From Pontederia crassipes (Eukaryota; Streptophyta; Magnoliopsida; Commelinales; Pontederiaceae), in the NCBI GenBank assembly GCA_030549335.1, contig CM060188.1, positions 18,293,501-18,357,500 of the forward strand: DNA of 64,000 nucleotides. Direction: 5' to 3'. Numbering within the stretch: the first letter of the stretch is position 1; each line of letters opens with the position of its first letter. The notes under the pieces are model-generated. The model was not told the DNA's origin. It worked only from the letters and a program-made list of their open reading frames with translations, and searched no databases. Below, piece by piece: positions 19,591 through 31,600 of the stretch. A program made the position numbers and the translations under genes.

Positions 19591-20993
19591 CATAAATCTG
19601 ATTTTTATCGGACTGAACCACTTTTAACATAACTGAGACTCTGACCAATTCACCTTCACTGACTGAGTCCTATCGTACAAAGACTAACATTCAGTTGGAT
19701 CCTAAATCATAAATTCACAATGATCAAAGATAAATAAAGCAAGGACAAAGACATGTGATTGCTATGTGCCGCCCCCAAAGTTAAAGCAAAGATCAGAGAT
19801 TAAAACAGAGGAGGAATATGTAGTTAGCTGAGGGGACAGTAAAGCTACTGTCTTAAATGACCATTATTCCTGATGTTTCAGGTTTTCTTCCACCTATACC
19901 TCGAATGAAGGGTGGTGCAATGGTCATACCCCTTCACTTAAATATTAAAGTATTATGCCAGAGAGACATGTAGCTAGCTGAGAAGACAGTGAACCTATAT
20001 GCTTATTAACCGACCACTGTTCCTGAATTGTAGAAATTCTTTCCCCTACCTTCCGAATTGGGTGAGGTAGTAACACCCACCCCTCTTCCCTTTATGGGCT
20101 TACTGGCATCAAAGATTTAGAGAGACACTTTTGACATCCTAACTAATAAAGTTAAGCTCGTAGAGGATAACAAATTCTAATGATATTTTAGTAATGTAAA
20201 AAGCGTAGTACAACTCACAACAAAGTAATGTAAAGTAAAGCAATGCATAGCAGAATGATGTAAATCAAAGCACTATAAAGTAAATCAGAGATATTGTAAA
20301 GTAAAACATAGCATGGCATGGTAGAGGCATTGTAAAGTAAATGCAGAGTGATGCAAAGACAAAGTATTGTTATAGTAGAGAACATAATACTGTAAAGCAA
20401 AGCACATGGTATAGTAAAGAATAAAACATAAACATTGATATAGTCAGAGATTTATACATTGATTTCATGATCGTCATTTGATTCTTATTTCACGTCTATT
20501 ACTATTGTACTGAGCATATTTACTCATGTGTATTAAATTCCCCCGCAATGAGATTTTGCAGGTGATAATGCATGATGGAGGGCGCAAAGTTTGGAAAAAC
20601 GTTGCACATGACTGATACTTCTGCTCCGAGCTTTCTTACTGCATATCTATTTAATCATGTTTATTGTTCAGAGACATCATGTTTTCTTTCGCTCATAGAA
20701 CTTTCTGACCCGTCTTATTATATTTTCGCATATTTTCTATTTTGAATGACATCATGAACTTCCGCATATTTTCTATAATATAAGATCTCATGAACTTCCT
20801 CATTAAAGTCCTTCATCGTGACATTTCGACTATTAAATTTCCACATTTAAAATTCTCTATTATATTTATTAATATTTTATTTGTGTCACATAAGAAGTTT
20901 TATTGATGGTCAGTAGAGTAATAGACAGTGTAGCGCTCCCGGGGTCAATCTGATCGTCTACGTGACGGGAGGTACGATTTTGGGAGCGTTACA

Positions 20994-22190
20994 TATAATT
21001 AATTATTTTTTTACTATGCTTTGAAATTATGCTTTCATAGTTGCTATTTTAGCATAATACTCATCAATCTTGAAGGGTTTATTCTTAATCCAAAGGCACA
21101 AGGACGAATGAAATTCTTGTAAGTTTCGTGAGAAATTTATATGTGGACTGACTAATCTTCTTTCTTACTTAAAAGATGAATATGAATCTGGTAATCACAT
21201 GATCAAACATGTGATTAAACAAGACCATGCAGCAAGTCAAATTTAGAGTACGAGGAGCGCACTGTACTTGAACAGCTATGCGAACGACGCGATCATTCCA
21301 GATACTCCCCATCTCTATACATTTTTTACACAAGCAAGCGCAAGAGTCCATTGTGTGACTAAATACTACATCGAGTGGCCGTGTCGAGTAAAAGGACCGT
21401 TGCCCAAGGTTTCTGACGTAGAAATCTACTGAGTTCTTATTATATTGCATACAAAACATCCCTACGCGCTATCATTCTATTACGCAATTCACTTCTTGAC
21501 CCATTCAGCAAGTTAAAACTTCGATTAGTAAGAGGGACCAGTCGGTATACAAATTCGAACAATTATTATAACGTAAATGTTATTGAAAAAGATATATGTT
21601 CATACCTTTTAGAAAATAGAATATTTTACTCGTAATATTCCGAAAAATCGAATTTAGTTCTAAGTATCGACGAATCACATGTTATCACCTAAGATCACAA
21701 TTAATTTCAAAAGTCACATTTAGAGAGGAGAGGTGAAAAAGGAGGTTGCTCCACGTAGTCCCTGTTCGCCACATTGTGAGCGTGTCCTCATGCCGCGTTC
21801 CGCGTTCACGTGCCTGGCGAGGAAACAAAAATGTTTTAAACATATTCAACATCGCAAAAAAATAAGAGTGAGAGAGCGAACTCGAATTTAAGTGTTTAAC
21901 GAATTTTATAGAAGAGAAGCTAAGAAAAGATAAAAGAAGGGAAACTATAATTGGGGAAAGGCGTAGCACCCTTTTGACTAAGAAGTCTGCAAAAAGGAAA
22001 AAATGTTAAAGGTGGGCGGAGTAGGGCAAAAAAAACCAAATAAAATTGAAATCAAACGGCAACGCGAAACAAACAAAAAAGCCCATAATTAAGATACGGT
22101 GAACGAAAAATATTAGGGAAAATAGAAATAAAAAAAGAAAGAGGAAAGCGTTCTGAAATAGGAGAATAGAAAAGTAAGAAAGAAAAAGGA
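20994..22190. other. Intergenic region upstream of KEG, no gene seen
   Basis: The short open frames here (96, 94 and 114 codons on the minus strand) lack recognisable motifs and are rich in low-complexity F/L/S/I runs. Distal regulatory sequence of the KEG gene could lie here, but no specific site is recognised. Confidence 0.55.
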
Positions 22191-22199
22191 TCAACAACA

Positions 22200-22632
22200 C
22201 GGCTGCTCTCTCTCTCTCTCCTCCCCTCCACCTCCTGCTCCTACCGCCTCTCTCTTTCTCTCTCCCCCCTTGCTTACCCCCGAAAACTTTCTCCGTGCTT
22301 CGTTCGGTCGTCATCTCGCTGTTCGGCGGCTGATACGACTCCCACATCATATCAACATCCCGGCGCCGTCTGTGGCGCTGCCTACGCCTGCGCGAGTCGC
22401 GCTGGATCTGCTCCGACGCGGAAGGAAACCCCCGGCTTTCCAGATTTGATCAAACGAATCGAAGGCAAGCAGAGGGGAGTTAAGCAGCTGTGGCGGCAGC
22501 GGCGGACGTTGCTTTAGTTGTGCTGGTGACGGGGAGGAAGAGGGTTTTGGGGGCGTCTCGAATGGTGGTGTGGAGGTGAAGGAGAAGGCTGCGGAGGCGA
22601 AATCAAGGAGGGAAATTGGGTGGAGTGCTGCT
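22200..22632 (+). promoter_or_regulatory. KEG pyrimidine-rich promoter/5' leader
   Basis: A CT-rich block (CTCTCTCTCTCTCCTCCCC and TCTCTTTCTCTCTCCCCCC, 22205-22270) lies about 370 bp before the KEG start codon. Plant promoters often carry such Y-patches/CT repeats at or near the transcription start. The remaining leader is GC-rich. An ATG at 22562 is out of frame with the main start and could act as an upstream ORF start. No clean TATA box was seen. Confidence 0.5.
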
Positions 22633-25600
22633 ATGAGGGTCCCGTGCTGCTCGGTGTGCCACTCGAGGTACGACGAGGAGGAGCGCGTGCCGCTGCTTCT
22701 CCATTGCGGTCATGGCTTCTGCAAGGCCTGCCTCGCCCGCATGTTCGCGGCCTCCGCGGATACCTCCCTTTCCTGCCCTCGCTGCCGCCACCCGACTATC
22801 GTGGGAAACAGCGTCCATGCCCTACGGAAGAACTTTCCTGTTCTTTCCCTCCTGTCCTCCTCCCCATCCTCTCCGTCCTTCGACTGCACTGACGACGAGA
22901 TTGCCGACGACGACGAGGACGATGATGACTTCTTTGGCCCGAGCAGCGGTAGCCGAAGGAGGTCAAGGGCGTCTCGAACGTCGGTCGCAGGGTGTTGCTC
23001 CAGTGCTGCTGGCGCGGGAGCGGCATCTGCCATTGACCTGAGCTCCCACCACGACATCAAGCTGCTCCGGCAGCTTGGGGAAGGCAGGAGGGCCGGACAT
23101 GAGATGTGGTCTGCCGTGCTGTCGAAGGGGGTCTCTAGCTTGGGCCCTAATGGCGGGCGGTGCCGGCACCACGTAGTGGTGAAGCGGGTGGCCATCACAG
23201 AGGACATGGACGTCGCCTGGGTCCAGAGCCAGCTCGAGAGGCTCCGTCTCGCGTCCATGTGGTGCAGGAATGTATGTACCTACCACGGTGTGATGCGGAT
23301 AAATGGACACCTATGCCTTGTTATGGACGGCTGTGAAGGATCCATCCAGTCGGAAATGCAGCAGAACAAAGGGCGTCTGACACTGGAACAGATACTCAGG
23401 TTCATGCCTCCTATTTCTACCAATAATTTGATCGTGACACTTCTCAAATGACATTTTATTGCATGTGACAAGAAATAACCATATCTGCTTTTCTTTGGGC
23501 TACATATGCAAGGTCAAGACCCAAAACGATATATGCATTCCTTATGAAGAGCGCTAGTTCATACTTAGGGATCCGACACCATATTTTTCTAAATGATTAT
23601 GATGTCTTTGAATGTCCCAAAATGTGCCTTTTCTGGTAGAGTTTCTAGTTTATTTGGAAGCATGGTATAATTGGTCTTCATAATAATTGTTGCTGCTGGT
23701 AGGGAGTAGGCACCTAATGTTGACACAGAGTCTACATGAATCTGGAGAAATCTTTTTGTCCTTTCTTTTTTTTTTGTCTAGAGAGAATCTGGAAATTTTG
23801 TAACTGGATATGATGTAAGATTAAGGAAAAATGTTAAGCAAAACCAGTAGAGAAATCTGCAAGAATTTATTGTCAAATCTAATGAAGAGTATTGTGACTT
23901 AAAGTTGATTAGTAGGTTGGGCCAGCCTCTAGTCTGAGGAAGAAAGAGATAGATGTAAACTATCTTTATGCACACTTGGTAGATGAACAAGTAGAAATCA
24001 TATTTTGCAAATGATCTAATCTGCAAAAGCTTTGCAGATTAGTTATGAGTGATGGTGAAATCGATCCAGCTAGCTTAAATTTGTTTATGGATATTTAAGA
24101 AGTCCCCTGATCCTGAGAGTTTATTTATTACTTCCTTTTAAGAGTATAGGGGATAACTAATTGATAAAAGAGAATAGTTAATTTACCCCAGTTTTTCAAT
24201 TCCTTTTTCCATGTTCAAAGACATTTTTCTTGCAAGCATTGTGGGGCTTGCTATAGGTTGAAAAAGCATCTCCTTTGGAATTGACAAATGTTTTTCAGAA
24301 GAGTTCCCTTCTCAGAAAAAAAAAATCTGAAGAGGTTTTTTTGAGGGGATATTTCTAAAGAGTTGTATGTAACCTAGTCTGCCATGTCAAAGATTCTCTT
24401 GAATTGTCTCACATATTTCCTCTAAAAAAGAATCCTCCAGTATGCCTCAGGTTGGGAGTGCATGTGATACCATCGCAGAACATGCTCCACACCATTGTGC
24501 CATCCAAAATTATTGGACATGGAGAACAAAAAATCAGCATGCTGGGGTTGTGATGTTTCAGAGGTCACGACTCCTTGGGTGTTGAATGTGAGGACTTATT
24601 GGATACTCATACAAAGTTACTTGGTTAATGCAATCTCTTCATTCGATGTCGCATTAAAATATGAACGATATGGTGGATAACCTCATAGGTTTTTTTATTC
24701 CTAGACTGATGATATGCCACATTCTATAGCACACTATGGTATCTTTTCTTTTTTTGAGAAGAAAAAGGATGACCACCAGAGTTGTGGTTGTCATCCAGCA
24801 ATGGAGAAATGTATAGGTGTAGGCTCTCACGGAGAGCAGCAAAAAGGTGACCAAGGTCACAAAAGAAAAAGCTAGCCAAAACTCCACTCTCTAATAAGAA
24901 ATGAGATATGGTGTACAACACGCTCAGGCTGACATCGCTCCCCACAAAAAATGATTCGATTATGCTGCAGTCAAATGGCTTAGGCACCGGCCAAAAAGGT
25001 CGTCAATGGTGCTCGCCAACTCTGTATCTGTCTGCTACATGGACTCTAGATCTGACAGAAAAGTGATTGCAACGGTATTCTGCTGTCATATGCCTTGGGA
25101 TGTGGGGCAATCGAAGAAAAAGTGGGTGATGTCCTCGGCTGACTCGCTGCAAAGCATGCATGAAGTGTCACTATGTGGTGCCCACTGCGCCTTGTAGTTC
25201 CTGGTAAGAAGCCGTCTGCGTCGTAAAAGCCAAGCAAAGATTTTGACTTTTAGCGGTACCTTGGCACGCTAGACGAGTCTACAGTCCATCATGAAATTCT
25301 CTGGTAGCGTAAAGGTGGGAAGAAAGTGAATGTAGAGGCTGCGCATCCACTCTCACAGCCAAACCCATCCATAGGACCTGGTCCGGGCGTATCCCGACCG
25401 ACAGCTGAATCCTGACCAACCGCTGGTGAAGGGCCAGTAACTCTGTGAAGCTTGCGCTAGGCGCTGATCTGACGGATGTGCACTGAAATGTGGAGTCCAA
25501 GTACCAGAGCTCGACTCTCCCTCCATGAACCAGGTGTCTGGAACCATCGTTTCGGGGAAAGTCGAGAGGGCCCATAGTCCTGGTCAATGGCAATTTTAGA

Positions 25601-28600
25601 CTTTTGTCCGCATGGCAATTTTAGGTGAATTACTAATAACTTCTATTTATTTTGAGAAAGATTAGTATCTTCCTTAGGGTTGGTTAACCATGCCAAATAT
25701 TCCTTTATTCCATTTGTCATGGGGAAGATGATGCTGTTTTATGGCTACAGAACTCAGTCCCTATTAGCTCTTTACCTTTCACCTATTTGAGACAGTGGTT
25801 ATCAGATTGACACGTCTGCTAATTTGGAGGAGGGGTGGGGCTGTTTTAATTGGTGCAGACCTTCTCTGAGGTTGGTTCATCTTTTTGAGGTCCATGTATT
25901 GGTTCCCAATTATTTCATCTCCAACTTCCACATGTCACCTATGCTGGAGCTTTTTTTTTGAGATGCTCGAGCTTGTAGAAGAGATATGTGTCGCACAGAT
26001 GGTACATGGTCTATTTGACCTGTAGGGTTGTATGTCATCCTCTATTGGATTCTGTCTTGTATGTTCGTGTATTTTGCTCTAAAAAATGGAAGAAAATCTA
26101 CTCTCTTGGTGGATAGTCGTGTGATGCATTCGAGGAGGACATTTTTTTTTTGAGAAGGTTTGAGGAGGACATTTGGAGTTTTGGTTTCTTGTGCTATGGT
26201 TTCCACCTCTCTTGGAATTCTTGGACACTGTGCATGGTTCCTCTTATTTATCAGAGGGGCATGACAATTTTTTACCGTCCATTAGATCCCTTCTCGTCGG
26301 TGGTCTTGGATTGGGCAAAGAATTATCCTTTTTGCAGTCATGCTGAAGGATTGTTGGTTATCTTACCTTGTTCGGAAGAGGTTATACAATCTCACTAACA
26401 GGTAGATGCTAATGATACGGACATAATGCTACTTATATTATGCAAAGAACCTCAAAAAAATATTATGCGATGTAGACCGAACCTCATAATGCTAATCAGA
26501 TTCTGAGTCCATGTGGCAGACCTTCTGGAGCATGTTGCGTCAGAGACAGAGTTGGCGAGCGCCATTGATGATCTTCTGGCCGGTGCGTGGGCCATTTGGC
26601 TTCAGCGCAAAAGGATCATTTTCTATGGAGAGCGATGGCAGCCTGAGCGCGTTGTACATCACATTTCATTTCTTATTAGAGAGTGGGGTTTTAGCTAGCT
26701 TTTTTGTGACCTTGGTCACCTTTTTGCTGCTCTCTTCAAGAGCCCACACCTGTACATTTCTTCATAGTTTTATATACATTACTGGATGACAACCACAACT
26801 CTGGTAGTCATCCTTTTTTTGCTAAAAAAAAGTCTAGTACCCCTAGAAAAAGCAAATGAAACAAAACAAACAGAGAAGTGCAGTATAAAAAGGGAAGTCT
26901 ACTGTACGTTGTCTATTTTTCCATAGACTAAAGACTAAGCCCAAAAGTTAACAGAGTTTAAAGAGGATATTAAACTTGGACTTGTCTCCTACACTTTGAT
27001 AGTTGTCCATAGCTCCTGCTCGCTGCGTCTCAAATAAACTCAGATAATATTTGCTTGACTATTCATTTCTCCTTTCGGAGAGGTAGTAAAGAAGAAAAAA
27101 AAGTGAGAAGAGAAAGGAGAAAAGAGAGCAGCCAAGGACTCAGGAAGAATTTAATCGTCTGAAACATGAATACCTGGGTGGTTTCTACACATGATGCCTT
27201 GTGCTTCCTATTTATAGTCATAGGTGACAGTTCTCATTCATCGATCTAACCATTATAAGATGATGGAAAACAGACATACATGCGATCTAATTACTTTATA
27301 GATGCCCTTTTCTTTTGGGAAGTTTTTCTTTTGAGGTATGAAATGATGACTAAACGATTTTTTTTCTTTTGGAAAGTTAATGATAAATTTAGTTGAATCA
27401 TAGTTCTGCAGCCAGATTTTCTTGCTGTGAAACTCTTTTGAATTTATGACATGACATGCGTCGTTGAACATTGGGGTCAATGGTTCAATACATTTGCCTT
27501 CGTCATGGAAGCATTTGGTGGTGTCAATCTGTCCATATCCATCTTGTCTGAATTATGCATAATAAACATGACCAATTTGCCATGTTTCTTACCCTTTTAC
27601 ATTTTCTCCTTCTGCTGCTTCTGTTTTTTTGAGGGCAAAAGGGATGACTATCCTTTTTTCTTCTTCATTCTTTCTATTTTTGACTTACAGGTTGGAAAGG
27701 TTTTCTTTTAGTTTATGTTTGGTTTACACACGTCAATTTTTGTTTATTAACTGTAACCATGATGGCCATTCTTGGCATCTCGGAAATATGGCCATTCTAT
27801 GCCTTTGTGTGTTGGGTTTGCTTTTGAAGTTGTGTCCTTGTAAGCCCCCAAAGTTGGACCTTGGTGGACCTGGACATGTGAGTGAATTTATTGTTTGTCT
27901 TCTCGATGGGCCAACCTTAAAGTTAGAACCATTATATTGTGGCACTTTCTTATCCTCGTGCTGATCCACACAAATACTGTCGAATTTGGATCCTCTTAGA
28001 TCGTGAAGCATGACTAGTTTCAATGGATCACTGTTGTTGGCTACAGAGAGAAACTTTGGATGACTACCATCTATTGTATATCATATTCTTTTTTTTGACT
28101 ATAAAGTGAGGGTTGGGGGGTGGGTGGGTGGGTGCTGGTGGGAGGTCTTTTTTGTCCCTCACCTCCACCCATGTACATCCTTTTGAACGGCTTATATGTA
28201 TACCTGGATGACTAACCGTTAGCTATTCATCTTTTCGCCCCCCAAAAAAGAACAGGAATAGTTTGTATTATTGGGCACAGGCTGAACAGAATGTTAATAA
28301 CTTCAAATGCTTTTTCTCAAAAAAAAAAAAAAAAACCTTGAATGCTTCCTGTAATCATGATTGTCATGAAATACTTACCTGTGCAGAGACTCTGTTGCAG
28401 CTAACAGTATGTAGAAGCTTTAGAGTTTTGAGCATAAGACATTCTTTGTTAATTGCAGATATGGTGCGGATATTGCCCGTGGAGTGGCAGAACTCCACGC
28501 TGCAGGCATTGTTTGCATGAATTTGAAGCCATCAAATCTTCTTTTAGATGCCGATCGCTGTGCAGTGGTCTCAGATTATGGTCTCCCAGCTATTCTTAAG

Positions 28601-31600
28601 AAGCCTACATGCCGCAAAGCTCGATCTGTTCCTGAGGAATGCTCTTCAAATGTGCATTCATGTCTAGACTGTACAATGCTTAGTCCACATTACATGGCTC
28701 CAGAGGCTTGGGAACCATTAAAGAAGTCACTGAATCTTTTTTGGGACGATGCTATAGGTATATCGCCCGAGTCAGATGCTTGGAGCTTTGGTTGCACCCT
28801 TGTTGAGATGTGTACTGGTTCTGTCCCGTAAGTGATCTAAATCCTGTAATCACATCTTCTGTGCATGTTATTCACAATATAATTCATTAATGCAGATGGT
28901 CAGGACTTAGTGCAGAAGAAATTTACCATTCTGTTGTTAAGTCACGGAAGTTACCACCTCAATATGCTAGTGTAGTAGGTGTGGGAATCCCTAGGGAGCT
29001 TTGGAAGATGATTGGTGAGTGTCTACAGTTTAAAGCCTCAAAGCGGCCATCATTTCATGCAATGCTAGCAATATTTCTACGTCATTTACAAGAAATTCCT
29101 CGGAGCCCTCCAGCAAGTCCGGACAAGTAAGCATTGACAGTTTCTAATTAGCTTAAATATGAAGTAAAAAAAGTGAATCACATTTAGATATGGGTTTTTT
29201 GAGCAATAGCAAATTTGTTTGGATCCTTGCATTTCACAAAACCAGCTGCTGCTTCATAAAGTTTATGTTCTTCTTCTTTACCCTCAAAAAGAAAAAAAAT
29301 TTATGTTCTTCTGTCTTCTCAATGTTAATATTTATCTTCTAAAAAACGTTAAATACTTATCATATCTTTAGGCATAGATTAAAATGATCAATTCACTTGT
29401 TTGAATCCAGTGAGTTCACAAATGCGGGCACAACAAATGTGACTGAACCTTCTCCCACATCTGTTTTAGACGTTCTTCATGATGGTCCAAATATTTTACA
29501 TCAACTAGTATCTGAAGGAAATATTTCTGGTGTGAGGTATCTCAGATGCTTTACTTTCTTGTTACCAGTTATTTCTCTGTTAAGGCTTTGCATAAACATA
29601 ATTGTTTCTCCATAATTTTAAGGGATCTTCTTGCAAAGTCTGCATCAGATAGAAATAACAGCTCAATTGGCTCCCTTTTAGAAGCATACAATGCAGATGG
29701 ACACACTGCTCTGCATTTGGCATGCAGGCGAGGTTCTGTAGAACTCGTTGAAGCTATTTTGTCGTACGAAGGGATAGATGTCGATATCTTAGATAAAGAT
29801 GGCGATCCACCAATTGTTTTTGCTTTAGCTGCTGGTTCTCCAGAATGTCTTCGGGCTCTTATAAGCAGATCAGCTAATGTTAATTTCAGACTAAGAGAGG
29901 GTTGTCGTCCATATTTAGCTCATGTTTGTGCTTTTCATGGAGAACCTGAATGCATGCGTGTAAGTCGCTTATGATTTTTTTCCTTTCATATTCCTTGTTT
30001 TATAAGCTAAATGAATTAATCTGAATCTCCTCTTTTATTTCCCCAGGAGTTACTTTCTGCAGGAGCAGACCCGAATGCTGTAGATGATGAGGGTGAGTCA
30101 GTTCTGCACAGAGCCATTGCCAAAAGGTACACTGATTGCTCTGTTGTCATATTGGAAAATGGAGGCTGCAGATCAATGGGTATACCCAATGCACAGGGGA
30201 AAACGTAAGTGTGCTCTCATTAAAAGATTATTAGACTTTTTCTTTGGGGCAAGACATATCTATATTTAGGCAAGAACTGTGTGAGTCGATTCCCCCTAAA
30301 AAAACTGTGATTTGATTCCCCCTAAAAAAACTGTGTGAGTCAAATATATGGTTTTTGGCAATTGGATAACATGTGAACTTTGAGCTTTTGATTCGCACAT
30401 GTACACTTTTTTTGAAACGAACACATATTTTACCCATAGTTTTAATACTAGTGAAATACTAGCACACTTGTCAGGTTTTCATTCTGTCTCAAAGAGTATG
30501 ATACTATATTAATGACATTGGGTCTTCTTCAGTATTCATATTTTCATGGTCTATGACTTTTGGTTCTTTTGTGATTTTAAAATTTCTGCCTTCTCAATCA
30601 TGTTCCTTCTTGCTGACAGGCCGTTGCATATATGCATTGAGACATGGAATGTAGATGTTGTGAAAAAGTGGGCGGAAGTGGTATCTCAAGAAGAAATAAA
30701 AGAAGCAATAGACATACCGAGTCCTTTTGGGACAGCATTGTGTATGGCGGCAGCTCTCAAGAAAAATCATGAATCAGGTAAATAGCCATTTTCAGTTTAC
30801 ACTTGCCTAAGTTTTTTGTATTTATTAACATCATTATGTTAGAGTCCAAATGTAATGCAGCATTCAGACAATTTCTATCAAGTTATTCTACTTTGCCTCT
30901 TTTCTTTATTTTATTTGTTCTGGAAGATGCATTTTCACTCTTATACTTTTTCATCTTAATTGTGTTGGATAATTTATTCGGCTGGGTTAAGGGCAACAAG
31001 AGAGTTTGGGCTCTTGACAGCGCTTCTAATATTGCTCATAGTATATGGTTAAAAAATTAGTGTTGTACTGATAAGATTCCACTTTGTATTAGATAATGGC
31101 TGGTTAATTAAATAGTGGGTAGTTAAAAGATACCACTTTGTATTATATTTGTAGCTTTGTTATAGTTATTGTAACTACCTTTGCATGTTATAAATACATG
31201 CATGGGTTTTAGATTTAAAGGAGCCTTTTGAAATGTGTTTACCAATTAGGTAATTGGAGTTTGGTCCACTCCATACGGACTCATGGAGATTTGTCATCTC
31301 GAATTGACAAGTTATTAGTAGTAATTGTGTTTAAGATTCTTGCACTTTTACTATTAATAATAATTATCCTAGTTTTATTTTAGTTGTATTTTCAGTTTGT
31401 ATCAAAGCCTCAAAGATCTTAGTAGCAAATCACAAAGAAGCAACATTCATTTAGGAGAAATCAGCTTTCCATATTACAAGTGAAAGCTCATTCCATAAGA
31501 AGAAAAGTCGGAAGTTCATATTGGTTCAAAGATTCTTCTCTTGGCCCAAAGATGGAGTTAATAAAGTTTAGAGGCTTCAACTGCACCTGCAGAATATTAT

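Larger units (their letters stand above)
18662..20993 (+). mobile_element. Solo-LTR-like element A with SalI-type palindrome array
   Basis: The element begins TGTAACATATCG and ends GGGAGCGTTACA, with TG...CA termini, and is flanked by the exact 5-bp repeat TATAA (18657-18661 and 20994-20998). This is the signature of LTR-retrotransposon integration. A TATAAAA box at 18788-18794 is followed by a GC-rich, possibly transcribed leader and an AG|GTACCT donor-like site near 19065. At 19228-19590 GGTCGACC-type palindromes are repeated about a dozen times. The last about 65 bp carry a terminal palindrome pair, TGTAGCGCTCCC and GGGAGCGTTACA. No gag, pol or internal domain is present, so a solo LTR or non-autonomous unit fits best. 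A related inverted copy lies at 50057-52018. Confidence 0.7.

Noticed and set aside
22570..22632. Upstream extension of KEG exon 1 (EVKEKAAEAKSRREIGWSAA)
   Set aside because: The open frame upstream of ATG 22633 starts only at GTG and contains no ATG; KEG proteins begin close to the RING domain, so 22633 is preferred.
22710..23310. Long minus-strand and alternate-frame ORFs over KEG exon 1 (up to 182 codons)
   Set aside because: They are shadows caused by the high GC content of the exon; none shows a domain and all overlap the RING/kinase coding sequence.
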